Assembly (NCBI RefSeq): GCF_030733385.1
Contig: NZ_JASHJC010000008.1
Coordinates: forward strand, 124,001-188,000
Source: Roseovarius sp. MMSF_3359
Lineage (GTDB): Bacteria > Pseudomonadota > Alphaproteobacteria > Rhodobacterales > Rhodobacteraceae
Direction: 5' to 3'
DNA: 64,000 bases
Of this stretch, positions 15,448 to 23,914 are shown piece after piece; position 1 is the first letter of the stretch, and every line of letters starts with the position of its first letter. The notes beneath the pieces are model-generated. The model saw only the letters and a list, made by a program, of their open reading frames with translations. It ran no database searches and was not told where the DNA came from. Position numbers and translations under genes: made by a program.

Positions 15448-16635
15448 TTAATTGAATGCCGTGCATTTAGATTCCGGCCGGTCGAGTCCCAGCGTATCCA
15501 GCGGCGAAGTCTGGTGCAGGAACCCCTCCTGCGGGCTGACGCTGACCGTGATCGAACCGTCATAAAGCAGGATCGGCTGGCGCAACTGCCCGTTCCAATC
15601 GCGGAATGTCACCTTCTGCCCCTTGAACGCGGCCAACTCAAAGGCCTTCGACAGCGCATAGTCGCGCACGCCGTCCGGTTCCGCGGTATTGGCGCGGGTC
15701 ACGGCCTCGCCAACGACCCGCAGTGCCAGCCAGACGTTGTAATCCTCGGGCTTGGCATAACGCCCGGACAGCTCTTCGAACCGCGTCTGATACTGCGTTG
15801 CACCCCAGGCCTCATGGGCGCCATGGAAGGTGACCGGGCGCAAGCCACCCGACCCCATGACCGCCCGAGGCGACCAGAGGTGATAGGGCAGGAAGCGGGC
15901 GAAGTAATCGGTTTCGTCGGCGGCGATCACCACGTCATGGTCATCGGCCTCCTGCATGAAAAGCGGCAATTGCCGCTGCACCAGGACATGGCCGGAATCG
16001 GTCCGGCGGGCGCCGCCGGTATCTTCGAACGTCAACTCACTCACCAGCGTTGCGCCGAACTTGTTGGCCGCCCTGCGATACGCCTCGGTCAGGGCCATGT
16101 CCGCGGGGTTGGAGCCGCCGATCAGCACCCAGTCGTCCCATTTCTTCCAGATCGCAAACTGCGCCACCGCATCGGCTTTCATTGCGTGTGATGGCGCCGT
16201 ATGCAGCATATTCACGCGGCATTCCGCATCTCGCAGGGGAAGGTCCGCTGCGCCGGCGTTGAAGACCAGCGCACCTTGGTCCGCGGCCTTGTCCGTCAGG
16301 CGCAGGAGGTCCTCTCCCGCTGCCAACACCACGATCAACCGGATGCCATCTGCAAGGAGTTTATCCATCGCCGCATCGGCGTCTTCGGGCGCGGCGGCAA
16401 CGGTGGTGGTCTCGTAAGTATGCCCGAGGAAACTGCCCGTGGTCCCGTTATCCTCATCGGCCAGCGCGGCCCCCGCAAAGCCCAGATCATCGGCCTTCAG
16501 GTCATATCGCGAAATCGGCAGCAACGTGGGATAGTCGACGCGCAGTACCGCGGCCTTGACGTCAATCGCAGCCGCAGACCCGGCGCCCAGGCACCAGATC
16601 AGCATCGACAGAAGCGGCAAGACACCTTTCAGCAC
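15448..16635 (-). CDS. Periplasmic binding protein of the PQQ-alcohol ABC system
   Basis: This is a Leu/Ile/Val-type (family 1) binding protein of 395 residues with signal peptide, of the branch associated with PQQ-dependent alcohol dehydrogenases. Visible features are ADEDNGTTGSFLGH, the LLVFNAGA-like domain edge (ALVFNAGAADLPLRD) and the C-terminal RDWNGQLRQPILLYDG. The start is a GTG at 16635 with GGAGG five bases upstream; an ATG overlapping it is out of frame and hits a stop at once. It is the first gene of the nine-gene operon, divergent from 16793. Confidence 0.88.
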   Translation of the reverse strand: MLKGVLPLLSMLIWCLGAGSAAAIDVKAAVLRVDYPTLLPISRYDLKADDLGFAGAALADEDNGTTGSFLGHTYETTTVAAAPEDADAAMDKLLADGIRLIVVLAAGEDLLRLTDKAADQGALVFNAGAADLPLRDAECRVNMLHTAPSHAMKADAVAQFAIWKKWDDWVLIGGSNPADMALTEAYRRAANKFGATLVSELTFEDTGGARRTDSGHVLVQRQLPLFMQEADDHDVVIAADETDYFARFLPYHLWSPRAVMGSGGLRPVTFHGAHEAWGATQYQTRFEELSGRYAKPEDYNVWLALRVVGEAVTRANTAEPDGVRDYALSKAFELAAFKGQKVTFRDWNGQLRQPILLYDGSITVSVSPQEGFLHQTSPLDTLGLDRPESKCTAFN

Positions 16636-16767
16636 ATGGACCTCCCCTCGGACACGCCTCTTGAACAGGGCTTGTCCGACTTTACTCTGCGGCACTTTTT
16701 TCGAATGAAAACCGATACTTTTGGCCGTCTTGTTAAGAGAACCCTAGCAGCCTCATCATGAAGCTCG

Positions 16768-16786
16768 ATTCTTATTTTTTAAGAAT
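16768..16786. promoter_or_regulatory. Palindrome in the divergent control region, shared with pqqA
   Basis: ATTCTTA (16768-16774), five T, and TAAGAAT (16780-16786) form a perfect 7-bp-arm palindrome. Its core CTTATTTTTTAAGAA differs by one base from the pqqA-promoter palindrome at 7014-7028. It ends 6 bases before the ATG at 16793, so a bound protein could block both transcription and ribosome access for the plus-strand operon. It also lies about 130 bases upstream of the minus-strand operon. Confidence 0.5.
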
Positions 16787-16792
16787 GGAAAT

Positions 16793-17287
16793 ATGCGGCT
16801 GATCTTGCTTACCCTTTTCGCAACCGCTCTGGCGGGCGGCGCGCTGGCGCAGGACAAGGTTGCCTTTTTCGGCCTGACGATGCTCGATACCTCGCTTCAG
16901 ACCACGGTGCAGGGGCAGCACCCCGATGAGGTTGCCCGCCTCGAGATGCTGGAGGTGCTTGTGGCCGACCGTTTTCGCGACGAAGGCTATGAGCTTGTCG
17001 ATCTGGCGCCTGTGCAGATCGATCTTGACCGCGTGGTGAACCCCGCGAAGTGTTACGGCTGCGACACGCGGATGGCCGCCAAGCTGGGCGCGGATTATTC
17101 GCTCGTGGGCGAGGTGCAGAAAGTGTCGAACCTGATCCTGACTCTCAACCTGCAAATGCGCGCGGCGGAGAGCGGTGAGATGGTCAAAGGCGGGGTTGTC
17201 GATATCCGCGGCAACACCGACGAAAGCTGGACGCGCGGCATGCGCTACATCCTGAAAAATCGCTTTTTCAAACGGGAGGAACAATGA
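16793..17287 (+). CDS. Secreted DUF3280-like protein
   Basis: The 164-residue product has a signal peptide ending GGALA. The body resembles DUF3280/DUF2380 proteins of quinoprotein clusters, with KVAFFGLTMLDTSLQ, LVADRFRDEGYELVDL and the pair of cysteines in AKCYGCDTRMAAKLGADYSLVG. The CxxC pair could bind a metal or form a disulfide. Only a weak ribosome site (GGAAAT) precedes the ATG. It starts the four-gene operon that ends with a SoxYZ-like carrier, and its stop overlaps the next start (ATGA). Confidence 0.75.
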   Translation: MRLILLTLFATALAGGALAQDKVAFFGLTMLDTSLQTTVQGQHPDEVARLEMLEVLVADRFRDEGYELVDLAPVQIDLDRVVNPAKCYGCDTRMAAKLGADYSLVGEVQKVSNLILTLNLQMRAAESGEMVKGGVVDIRGNTDESWTRGMRYILKNRFFKREEQ

Positions 17288-17829
17288 AAAAACGAACATT
17301 CCTGACGGCCATGGCCGCCGCGGCGCTGCTGCCGGGCCTGGCGCTGGCCCATGGCCCCACACGGCAGAAAGTCACCCTGACGACCGAAGTGGCCGCGGAC
17401 CCGGCGGAGGTCTGGGCCGCCATTGGTAACTTCCAGGATGTTTCCTGGCACCCGGCGGTACATTCGACCACCGGCGAGAATGGCAACGATATCGACGCCA
17501 CGCGGCTTCTGACTCTTGGGCAGGAAGGCGGGCCGACGATTGCCGAAGTGCTCTACAAGTACAGCGACGAGAAGATGAGCTATTCGTATCGGATCACCGA
17601 TGTGAAGGTCGAGGTGCTGCCGGTGACGAATTACTCATCGCACCTGACCGTCAAGCCCCGCGAGGGGGGCGGCTCGATCATCGAATGGCGCGGGGCCTTT
17701 TATCGCGGCTATCCCAACAACGATCCGCCCGAGGACCTCAACGACGCGGCGGCAATCGCGGCGGTAACCGGTGTCTATCAGGCCGGGCTTGACGCGCTCA
17801 CGGAACGCTTTGGTGCGGCGGGCTCTTAA
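17284..17829 (+). CDS. Secreted SRPBCC-family protein
   Basis: The 181-residue protein has a signal peptide ending LALA. The mature domain is a START/Bet v1-like (SRPBCC) fold, seen in the characteristic opening EVAADPAEVWAAIGNFQDVSWHP and closing ALTERFGAAG helix. SRPBCC proteins have a large hydrophobic pocket. Secreted members related to MxaD occur in methanol dehydrogenase operons, where MxaD affects the interaction with cytochrome cL. A similar job is plausible but inferred. GGAGGAA precedes the ATG, which overlaps the previous stop. Confidence 0.8.
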   Translation: MKKRTFLTAMAAAALLPGLALAHGPTRQKVTLTTEVAADPAEVWAAIGNFQDVSWHPAVHSTTGENGNDIDATRLLTLGQEGGPTIAEVLYKYSDEKMSYSYRITDVKVEVLPVTNYSSHLTVKPREGGGSIIEWRGAFYRGYPNNDPPEDLNDAAAIAAVTGVYQAGLDALTERFGAAGS

Positions 17830-18751
17830 CGCCCTGCTGGCCTTCGGGCTTACCGCCACGATGGCGATGGCCGATACCGCCTTTGTCACCTGCCAGTCGG
17901 GTGACGAACTCAGCGTTCTGGACATCGACGCCGGGACCGAGCGGGCGCGATGGCCACTGCCCGGCAAACCGGCAGGCATCGCGGTCACGCGCGCCGGGCG
18001 TGTCTACACGGTTTCCGCCGGGTCGAAACACGTGCGCCTCAAGGATGGGGCAACCGGCGAAACCCTGGCCGAACGAGCGTTGGAAGGCGGTCCCACCGGG
18101 ATCGCCGCGGACCCAGAGCGGGGGCGGATCTTCGTCTCGGATTGGTACAACGCGCGCCTGTGGGTGCTCCATGCCGAAACGCTCGAGCCGCTTGGTGAGT
18201 TGGCCACGGGTGAGTCGCCAGCGGGCATTGCCCTGTCACGCGATGGGCGGTTCCTGGCCTCGGCGGACAAGGAGGCCAACCAGGTCTCCGTCTTTGACGC
18301 GGAAACCCTCGCGCCGCTGCGCCAAATCCCCGTCGGCACCCGCCCCTTCGGCCTTGGATTTGCGCCAGACGGTCGGCTCTTTGTCGGCAATGTCGGGTCC
18401 AACGATGTGAGCGTGGTGGATGTGGAGGCGGCAAAGGTGGTGGCAACCATCCCGGTGGGCGAGCGCCCTTATGGGGTGAGCTTCACCGGGTCGCGCGCTT
18501 TCGTCACCAATCAATACGATAACAGCCTGAGTGTGATTGACCTGCAAACCCTGACCCATGAGGCGAAGATCGCCGTCGGCGAATACCCCGAGGGAATTGA
18601 TACAACCTCGGATGGCGACCGGATCGTCGTGGCCAACTGGTTCGACAACACGGTCAGCGTCGTAGACGCAAAAACCCTTTCCGTGTTAAGTAAAATCGAG
18701 ACATGCGACGGCCCCCGGGCCTTTGGCGCATTTCTTCTCGGAGGAGAATAA
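17813..18751 (+). CDS. Second YVTN beta-propeller protein of the PQQ cluster
   Basis: The 312-residue secreted propeller has repeats such as DELSVLDIDAGTERARWPLPG, EANQVSVFDAETLAPLRQIPVG and SNDVSVVDVEAAKVVATIPVG. The GTG at 17813 is preferred because it gives a standard signal peptide (RRALNALLAFGLTATMAMA) and overlaps the SRPBCC gene by only 17 bases. An upstream start at 17771 would add residues that are not signal-like. It differs clearly from the propeller at 14464-15435 and so is a paralog rather than a recent copy. A GAGGAG ribosome site at its end serves the next gene. Confidence 0.82.
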   Translation: MRRALNALLAFGLTATMAMADTAFVTCQSGDELSVLDIDAGTERARWPLPGKPAGIAVTRAGRVYTVSAGSKHVRLKDGATGETLAERALEGGPTGIAADPERGRIFVSDWYNARLWVLHAETLEPLGELATGESPAGIALSRDGRFLASADKEANQVSVFDAETLAPLRQIPVGTRPFGLGFAPDGRLFVGNVGSNDVSVVDVEAAKVVATIPVGERPYGVSFTGSRAFVTNQYDNSLSVIDLQTLTHEAKIAVGEYPEGIDTTSDGDRIVVANWFDNTVSVVDAKTLSVLSKIETCDGPRAFGAFLLGGE

Positions 18752-18753
18752 TT

Positions 18754-19566
18754 ATGAAGAAGTCATTTTTGATCGCCGCGTTGCTCTGCGCCATGGCGCA
18801 GCCCGCCCTGGCCTCAAACGAGGCCTGGGAAGCGGTCAAGGAACAGCTTTATGGCGACCGGATGCTGCTCAACGGGAATAGGGTGATCGCGATTGACGCG
18901 CCTTACCGGACCTTTGACGACGCGCGCACCGATATTGCCGCGCAGGTGGTCGCGCCGGAGGGGGCAAAAGTGGCCAAGGTCACGGTGGTGCTCGACGAAA
19001 ACCCGATGCCCGTCTCTGCCGTTTTCGAGCTGGCAGAGCCGCAGCCGAGCTTCTATTTCGACGTCACGCTGCGGGTGAACGGCCCCACGCCCATGCATGT
19101 CATCGCCGAGACGAATGACGGGCGGGTGTTTGTCACCGAAACATTCGTGAAAACCTCCGGGCAAGGCGCGTGTTCCGCTCCTCCCGGGACCGATCCGGAA
19201 CTGGCGCTGGCCTCGCTGGGGCGGATGGACATCGCCGTGGCCTCGACCCTGCCCGGCGTGGATACCGGACGCCTGTCGAGCCTGACCGCGGGCCTGAACC
19301 GGATGGATGTGGACATCTCGCACCCGTCGCATTCGGGGATGCAGATGGACCAGATCTCGCTTCTGTTCATCCCGATGCGCTATGTCGAAAATGTCGAGAT
19401 CGACCTTGACGGCAAGGGTTATGTCGAGCTGACGGGCTCGATTTCACTGTCCGAAAACCCGCGTGTGGGCCTGTCGGTGCCAAGCCGGACGCAGGAGGTG
19501 GATGTCACAATGACCGACACGGACGGGACGCAAAGCAAGGCGCACAAGAAACTCGCGGGTTTCTAG
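18754..19566 (+). CDS. Quinoprotein-associated SoxYZ-like fusion carrier 1
   Basis: This 270-residue secreted protein has a SoxY-like domain (about 25-135) joined to a SoxZ-like domain (about 165-265). In sulfur oxidation SoxY carries intermediates on a cysteine in a C-terminal GGCGG arm. Here the equivalent arm is internal, GQGACSAPPG, with Cys140 as the only cysteine in the mature chain. That supports a covalent carrier role. The substrate is unknown. GAGGAG lies upstream of the ATG. It ends the operon from 16793 and converges on the CXXCW gene with a 7-base gap. A paralog is at 27927-28739. Confidence 0.88.
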   Translation: MKKSFLIAALLCAMAQPALASNEAWEAVKEQLYGDRMLLNGNRVIAIDAPYRTFDDARTDIAAQVVAPEGAKVAKVTVVLDENPMPVSAVFELAEPQPSFYFDVTLRVNGPTPMHVIAETNDGRVFVTETFVKTSGQGACSAPPGTDPELALASLGRMDIAVASTLPGVDTGRLSSLTAGLNRMDVDISHPSHSGMQMDQISLLFIPMRYVENVEIDLDGKGYVELTGSISLSENPRVGLSVPSRTQEVDVTMTDTDGTQSKAHKKLAGF

Positions 19567-19573
19567 GCTTGCG

Positions 19574-20131
19574 TCAGCCCCCGGTCTGGGGCTGGCCCGG
19601 CGCGGGTTCGAGCCGTTCGAGCGGGTAATCCCAAAGCTGCCAGCCATCGGTGCCTTCGGGCAGCCAATAGACGTCCGTATACCCCCATTCGACCGCGCGG
19701 CGGGCGGCGTTCCAGCTCATCCAGCAATCCTCCAGGCAAAAGATCACCACCGGGTGTGACACGTCCCCGCCTGTCGCCGTCTCAAGCCCCTCGCGAAAAT
19801 ACTTGGCCGTCTCCTCGGCGATGGCGCCATAGCCCACATTCGGCAGCCAGATCGCGCCGGGGATCGACTGCCGTGGCTTGTCGCGCCAGATTGTGCCTTC
19901 GGGCAGGTTCGAGGGTTTCGGCGCCTGGGGCAGCACGTCGATGAAACCGGCGGTTCCCGCCTCCCAAAGCGCATAGGCCTCTTCGGGGCCAATGGTCGTT
20001 CCCCCGGTCAGGCTCCCCGGTACCGGCGCGCGGTAATGGTCCATGCGGTAGTCATCAGGTTCCGGCACGGTCTGGGCGAGGGCCGCCTGCATGAGCAGGC
20101 ACAGCCCCCCGACCGCCAGCGCACGGATCAT
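19574..20131 (-). CDS. PQQ-dependent catabolism-associated CXXCW protein
   Basis: The 185-residue secreted protein has a signal peptide ending ALAQ and a rhodanese-like fold (EEAYALWEAGTAGFIDVLPQAP, then PGAIWLPNVG). The diagnostic motif CLEDCW is at residues 132-137, where a rhodanese would have its catalytic loop. It belongs to the small family seen only beside PQQ alcohol dehydrogenases. A thiol redox or sulfur-carrier role linked to the SoxYZ-like proteins is possible. The gene overlaps xoxJ by 4 bases and ends the xoxFGJ operon. Confidence 0.87.
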   Translation of the reverse strand: MIRALAVGGLCLLMQAALAQTVPEPDDYRMDHYRAPVPGSLTGGTTIGPEEAYALWEAGTAGFIDVLPQAPKPSNLPEGTIWRDKPRQSIPGAIWLPNVGYGAIAEETAKYFREGLETATGGDVSHPVVIFCLEDCWMSWNAARRAVEWGYTDVYWLPEGTDGWQLWDYPLERLEPAPGQPQTGG

Positions 20132-20967
20132 TGCGAGGGCTCCAGAACCTCTGTTCCCAGATCATTCAAGAGCGGCACGCCAGCGTCCCACAGGATGCCG
20201 TTGATCTCATCCTGGTTGCGCCGGATGAGGGAATTGAGCTTGCGCTGCCAAACCTTTTCGCCCTGCCTGACGCCCATCGTAATTCGGAAGAAAAGACGCG
20301 GTGGCAAGGTCTCTTTCACCAGCGGGACCACCTTCATGCCCGGATAGTCAGACTTGACCAATGGCCCGCCAAGCGGCCCCCAAAGAATGCCCGCGTCGAT
20401 ATCGCCCGCCGCCAGATCATCAAGCATGTCGACCACCGGGCTTTCGTGGCGCCGATCCACCACGAGGTTATAGACCTTTGCCTTTGCGATCAGGCCGTTG
20501 CGGGCCATATGTGCCGCAGGTGGCGTCCCGGCAATAATGCCAACCCGGCGCCCGTCAAGGGCCGGATCACCAAGGGTCTGAACCTTGGCCAGATCGCCGT
20601 CCTCGGGGACGATCAGCGCATAGGCGGAGGTGAAATAGTGGTTGGTGTTGAGCACCAGCTCATGCCCCTGCGCATAGCCCATGACGATATCGCACCGCTT
20701 GGCCTTGAGCGTGTTGCGGATGAAGCCGGTGGCCTGCGGGTACCAGGTGTATTGCACGGGCAGGTCAAGCTGCCCGGCAATCAGCTCGGCCAGCTTGTTT
20801 TCATACCCCTCGCCCGCGTCATTGGACATCGGGTAATTGGCCGGATCGGCGCAGACGCGCAGGGCGTTGTTCGACACCAGATCCGAGGTTTGCGCGGCGA
20901 GCGTCCCCGGCGCGAAAAGCAGGGCGACAACCAGCGCCCTGCGCAGGAGATCAGCCCATGCAGGCAT
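20128..20967 (-). CDS. xoxJ: XoxJ/MoxJ-like periplasmic binding protein
   Basis: The 279-residue protein has a signal peptide (FAPGTLAAQ) and the family 3 binding-protein fold. ALRVCADPANYPMSNDAGEGYENKLAELIA is the standard opening of quinoprotein-associated XoxJ. XoxJ/MxaJ is thought to help maturation or activation of methanol dehydrogenase and is not part of a transporter; no permease is adjacent. It overlaps xoxG by 17 bases and the CXXCW gene by 4. Confidence 0.9.
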   Translation of the reverse strand: MPAWADLLRRALVVALLFAPGTLAAQTSDLVSNNALRVCADPANYPMSNDAGEGYENKLAELIAGQLDLPVQYTWYPQATGFIRNTLKAKRCDIVMGYAQGHELVLNTNHYFTSAYALIVPEDGDLAKVQTLGDPALDGRRVGIIAGTPPAAHMARNGLIAKAKVYNLVVDRRHESPVVDMLDDLAAGDIDAGILWGPLGGPLVKSDYPGMKVVPLVKETLPPRLFFRITMGVRQGEKVWQRKLNSLIRRNQDEINGILWDAGVPLLNDLGTEVLEPSQ

Positions 20968-21487
20968 CTTCCGCCTCGCGGATCAGATCCGATTTCTTCT
21001 CTTTCTTGGCGGGGCGCCCACGGGGTACCGCCTCCATCCCGCGCGCGGCGAGATAGACGTAGATGTCATCGAGATAGCACATGACATTCTGGTTTTCGCC
21101 GAAATGGGGCATGACCGAATTACCGTTCTTCCGGCCGTTCACGACCACGTCGAAGAAGTCGTAATAGCCCATGTGCAGGGCGGAGTTCTTGATCTTGGGC
21201 GCGTAGGTCGAGCCTTCGCCATCGGGGCCGTGGCAGACATGGCACTCGGCGTGATAGCGGCGGAACCCGTTGAAGGTCAGCCAGTCGACGGTGCCATCCT
21301 CGGCGATGTTGTAGGTCGGGATGTCGTCCTCGGTATAGTAACGCCCGTCCTCATCATAGGAGATGACAACCTGATCCTCGAAATCTGCGGGATCCACGGG
21401 CTGATCGTCCCAGTTCGAAGCGAATGCGGCGATCGGCAGCGACGCCAGCGCGGCGGCGAAAACTAAATTGGATGCGGGGCGCATCAT
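20951..21487 (-). CDS. xoxG: Cytochrome cL of methanol dehydrogenase, XoxG
   Basis: The 178-residue secreted c-type cytochrome has one haem site, CHVCH at 82-86, and a likely axial Met in NSVMPHFGENQNVM. The acidic N-terminal half (PADFEDQVVISYDEDG, then EDDIPTYN) is typical for the cL group that takes electrons from XoxF. It follows xoxF after 85 bases that contain a strong hairpin. The order F-G-J is the common xox arrangement. Confidence 0.92.
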   Translation of the reverse strand: MMRPASNLVFAAALASLPIAAFASNWDDQPVDPADFEDQVVISYDEDGRYYTEDDIPTYNIAEDGTVDWLTFNGFRRYHAECHVCHGPDGEGSTYAPKIKNSALHMGYYDFFDVVVNGRKNGNSVMPHFGENQNVMCYLDDIYVYLAARGMEAVPRGRPAKKEKKSDLIREAEDACMG

Positions 21488-21520
21488 CTGGGCGAACCTC
21501 CCTGGTATTTGTGATACTTG

Positions 21521-21551
21521 GGGCCGGCACCCCTGATCGGAGCGCCGGCCC
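21521..21551 (-). terminator. GC-rich hairpin between xoxF and xoxG
   Basis: GGGCCGGC (21521-21528) and GCCGGCCC (21544-21551) form an 8-bp stem with a 15-nt loop, 22 bases after the xoxF stop codon. There is no T-run. It would suit partial termination or 3'-end protection that keeps xoxF mRNA above xoxGJ mRNA. Confidence 0.5.
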
Positions 21552-21572
21552 GCGTTGCTTAGGCCTGATACC

Positions 21573-23375
21573 TTAGTTGGGCAGTGCGAACACTGTCAGC
21601 TGGCCACCCAAGGCGGTGTAGTCGCTGAGCGCAGCATAGCCGCCCACAGCACCCAGACCGTCATTGGGATTGGTCAGACCAGCCGCCAGGCCGATACCGG
21701 CCCAGCCCCCGACACCCGAGAGAATGCCGACATACTGACGTCCCGCATGCTCATAGGTCATCACGTTGCCGATGATGCCCGACGGTGTCTTGAACTTGTA
21801 GAGCTCCTCACCGGTTTCGGCGTGAATGGCCTTCAGGTGACCCTCAAGCGTGCCGTAGAACACCACGTCACCCGCGGTGGCCAGAGCACCTGACCAGACC
21901 GAGAACTTCTCGGGGATGGACCACTTGATTTCGCCGTTGATGTTATCCCAGGCGATGAAGTTGCCCATGCCGCCATGGCTGTCAGGAGCCGGATACATCG
22001 CCAGGGTCGCGCCCACATAGGGTTGACCAGCGGTGTAGCTGACGCGGAACGGCTCGTAGTCCATGCAGACGTGGTTCGTCGGCACGTACATCAGCTCGGT
22101 TTTCGGGCTGTAGGCCGCGGGCTGTTGGTCTTTCGTGCCCAGAGCCGCCGGGCAGATGCCGGTGGAGTTAACGTCTTCGCCGTTCTGCTCGGTCGAGTAC
22201 TGAGCCACCACGGCCGGACGGCCATAGGTCTCTGACTCGGGGTCCATGTCGACGCCGGTGGTCCAGTTCACGACCGGGTCGAATTTCTCGGCAACCAGAA
22301 GCTCACCGGAAACACGGTCCATCGTGTAGGCCAGACCGTTACGGTCAAAGTGGGTCAGAAGCTTGCGCGTCTCACCATCAATTTCCTGTTCCGACAGGAT
22401 CATTTCATTGATGCCGTCATAATCCCACTCGTCATGCGGGGTCATCTGATAGACCCAGCGGGCCATGCCAGTGTCGATGTCACGCGCCATGATGGTCATC
22501 GACCAGCGGTTGTCGCCCGGGCGTTGCGCCGGGTTCCAGGTCGACGGGTTCCCTGTACCGTAATACATCAGGTTCTCGTCGAGATCGGCCGAGTACCAAC
22601 CCCAGGTCGTACCGCCGCCGATCATCCACTGATCGCCTTCCCAGGTGTTCGTCCCGGAATCGGCACCCACCGGTGTCCCCAGATGCGTCGTTTTCTCAGG
22701 ATCCATCAGGATGTCTTCATCCGGACCCATCGAATAGGCGCGCCAGGCGAGGCTGCCATCGGCCATGTTATAGGCGGTGACACTGCCGCGCACACCGAAC
22801 TCGCCGCCCGAGATGCCGACAATGACCTTGTCCTTGATCGGCAGGACGGTCGCAGTGTTGGTCTCGCCGATGGCGGGATCACCATTCTGCACTTCCCAGA
22901 CCACGGCACCCGACTTGGCGTCGAGCGCGACGACCTTGGTATCCGCCTGATGCAGGAAGATCTTGCCGTCGCCATAGGCCACACCGCGGTTCACGGTATC
23001 GCAGCACATCACCGGAATGACATCCGGATCCTGCTTGGGCTCATACTTCCAGATGATCTTGCCCTCATTGGCCAGATCCAGCGCGTAGACGATGTTGGGG
23101 AAGGGCGTATGCACATACATCGTGTCCCCGATCACCAGGGGCGAACCCTCATGACCGCGCAGAACGCCGGTCGAGAATGTCCAGGCCACCTGCAGATCGC
23201 CGACGTTATCCGCGTTGATCTGATCAAGCTCCGAATACCGCTGGTTCTTGTAGTCGCCGGTCTGGATCGCCCATTGCTTCGGGTCCTCCATCTGTGCGAC
23301 GAGATCGTCATTCGCCATCGCCATCTGCGACGCGAAGAACGCGATCCCTGAGGTTAAAAGCATTAGCTTCTTCAT
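21573..23375 (-). CDS. xoxF: Lanthanide-dependent methanol dehydrogenase XoxF
   Basis: XoxF oxidises methanol to formaldehyde in the periplasm with PQQ and a lanthanide, and gives electrons to XoxG. The 600-residue precursor has a signal peptide ending MAMA. Family features are the vicinal disulfide Cys124-Cys125 (MCCDTV), metal ligands Glu192 (GGEFGVRG) and Asn276 (GTGNPSTWN), catalytic Asp318, and the extra Asp320 in EWDYDGIN. That second Asp marks lanthanide enzymes; MxaF has Ala there. Propeller W motifs are present throughout. No mxaF or mxaI is in the window. AGGAG precedes the ATG. Confidence 0.97.
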   Translation of the reverse strand: MKKLMLLTSGIAFFASQMAMANDDLVAQMEDPKQWAIQTGDYKNQRYSELDQINADNVGDLQVAWTFSTGVLRGHEGSPLVIGDTMYVHTPFPNIVYALDLANEGKIIWKYEPKQDPDVIPVMCCDTVNRGVAYGDGKIFLHQADTKVVALDAKSGAVVWEVQNGDPAIGETNTATVLPIKDKVIVGISGGEFGVRGSVTAYNMADGSLAWRAYSMGPDEDILMDPEKTTHLGTPVGADSGTNTWEGDQWMIGGGTTWGWYSADLDENLMYYGTGNPSTWNPAQRPGDNRWSMTIMARDIDTGMARWVYQMTPHDEWDYDGINEMILSEQEIDGETRKLLTHFDRNGLAYTMDRVSGELLVAEKFDPVVNWTTGVDMDPESETYGRPAVVAQYSTEQNGEDVNSTGICPAALGTKDQQPAAYSPKTELMYVPTNHVCMDYEPFRVSYTAGQPYVGATLAMYPAPDSHGGMGNFIAWDNINGEIKWSIPEKFSVWSGALATAGDVVFYGTLEGHLKAIHAETGEELYKFKTPSGIIGNVMTYEHAGRQYVGILSGVGGWAGIGLAAGLTNPNDGLGAVGGYAALSDYTALGGQLTVFALPN

Positions 23376-23499
23376 TTTTCTCCTCCCATGGATGCGGCGC
23401 GCTGGCCGCTTAGTTGGACCTGTCCCGGGATAGGGTCAGGCGTCGTTTAAAGTCCGGGCCATCGGGTCTCTCCTCCGACGCCCCGGACAATTCGAAGGT
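23376..23499 (-). promoter_or_regulatory. xoxF leader with two mutually exclusive inverted repeats
   Basis: In the 124 bases before xoxF, GGCGTCG (23439-23445) pairs with CGACGCC (23476-23482). GTCCGGG (23452-23458) pairs with CCCGGAC (23482-23488). The right arms share one base and the stems interlock, so only one stem or a pseudoknot can form at a time. Further downstream is the palindrome TCCCGGGA. The region probably contains the xoxF promoter and perhaps the end of the adhI-fghA-cytochrome transcript. No clear -35/-10 pair was found. Confidence 0.4.
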
Positions 23500-23889
23500 C
23501 TACGATCCACCCTCCGAAAAGCTGTCCAGATAGGCGATCACGTTGTCCCGATCAGCCTCCTTGCGCAGCCCGGCAAAGGACATTTTCGTGCCCTTGGCAT
23601 AGTCGCGCGGTTTGGTCAGAAAGGCCGCCAGTTCTTCGGCAGACCATGTCTTTCCTTCCGCGCCAAGCGCGTTCAGCGCATCTGAATACTTGAAACCTTC
23701 CGCCCCCGCGATGGCGCGGCCCACGACCCCGTTGAGTTCGGGGCCGACCTTGTGTTTGGCGCCCTCGCCCACCGCGTGGCATGCCTTGCATTTCTTGAAC
23801 ACCTTCTCTCCCTTGGCCGCATCGCCCTCTGCCATGCAGAGCGCAGGTGTGGCCATCAGGCAGACGGTGGTCAGAAAATTCTTGAACAT
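23500..23889 (-). CDS. Class I cytochrome c
   Basis: This 129-residue secreted cytochrome has one haem site, CKACH at 34-38, preceded by GDAAKGEKVFKK. The axial Met is in GTKMSFAGL, and the fold ends DNVIAYLDSFS, as in cytochrome c2/c550. It probably receives electrons from XoxG and feeds the terminal oxidase. It sits between fghA and xoxF on the same strand, so methanol and formaldehyde oxidation genes may be expressed together. Confidence 0.93.
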   Translation of the reverse strand: MFKNFLTTVCLMATPALCMAEGDAAKGEKVFKKCKACHAVGEGAKHKVGPELNGVVGRAIAGAEGFKYSDALNALGAEGKTWSAEELAAFLTKPRDYAKGTKMSFAGLRKEADRDNVIAYLDSFSEGGS

Positions 23890-23914
23890 GGATACCCTTT
23901 CCTAAGTCCTGTCA

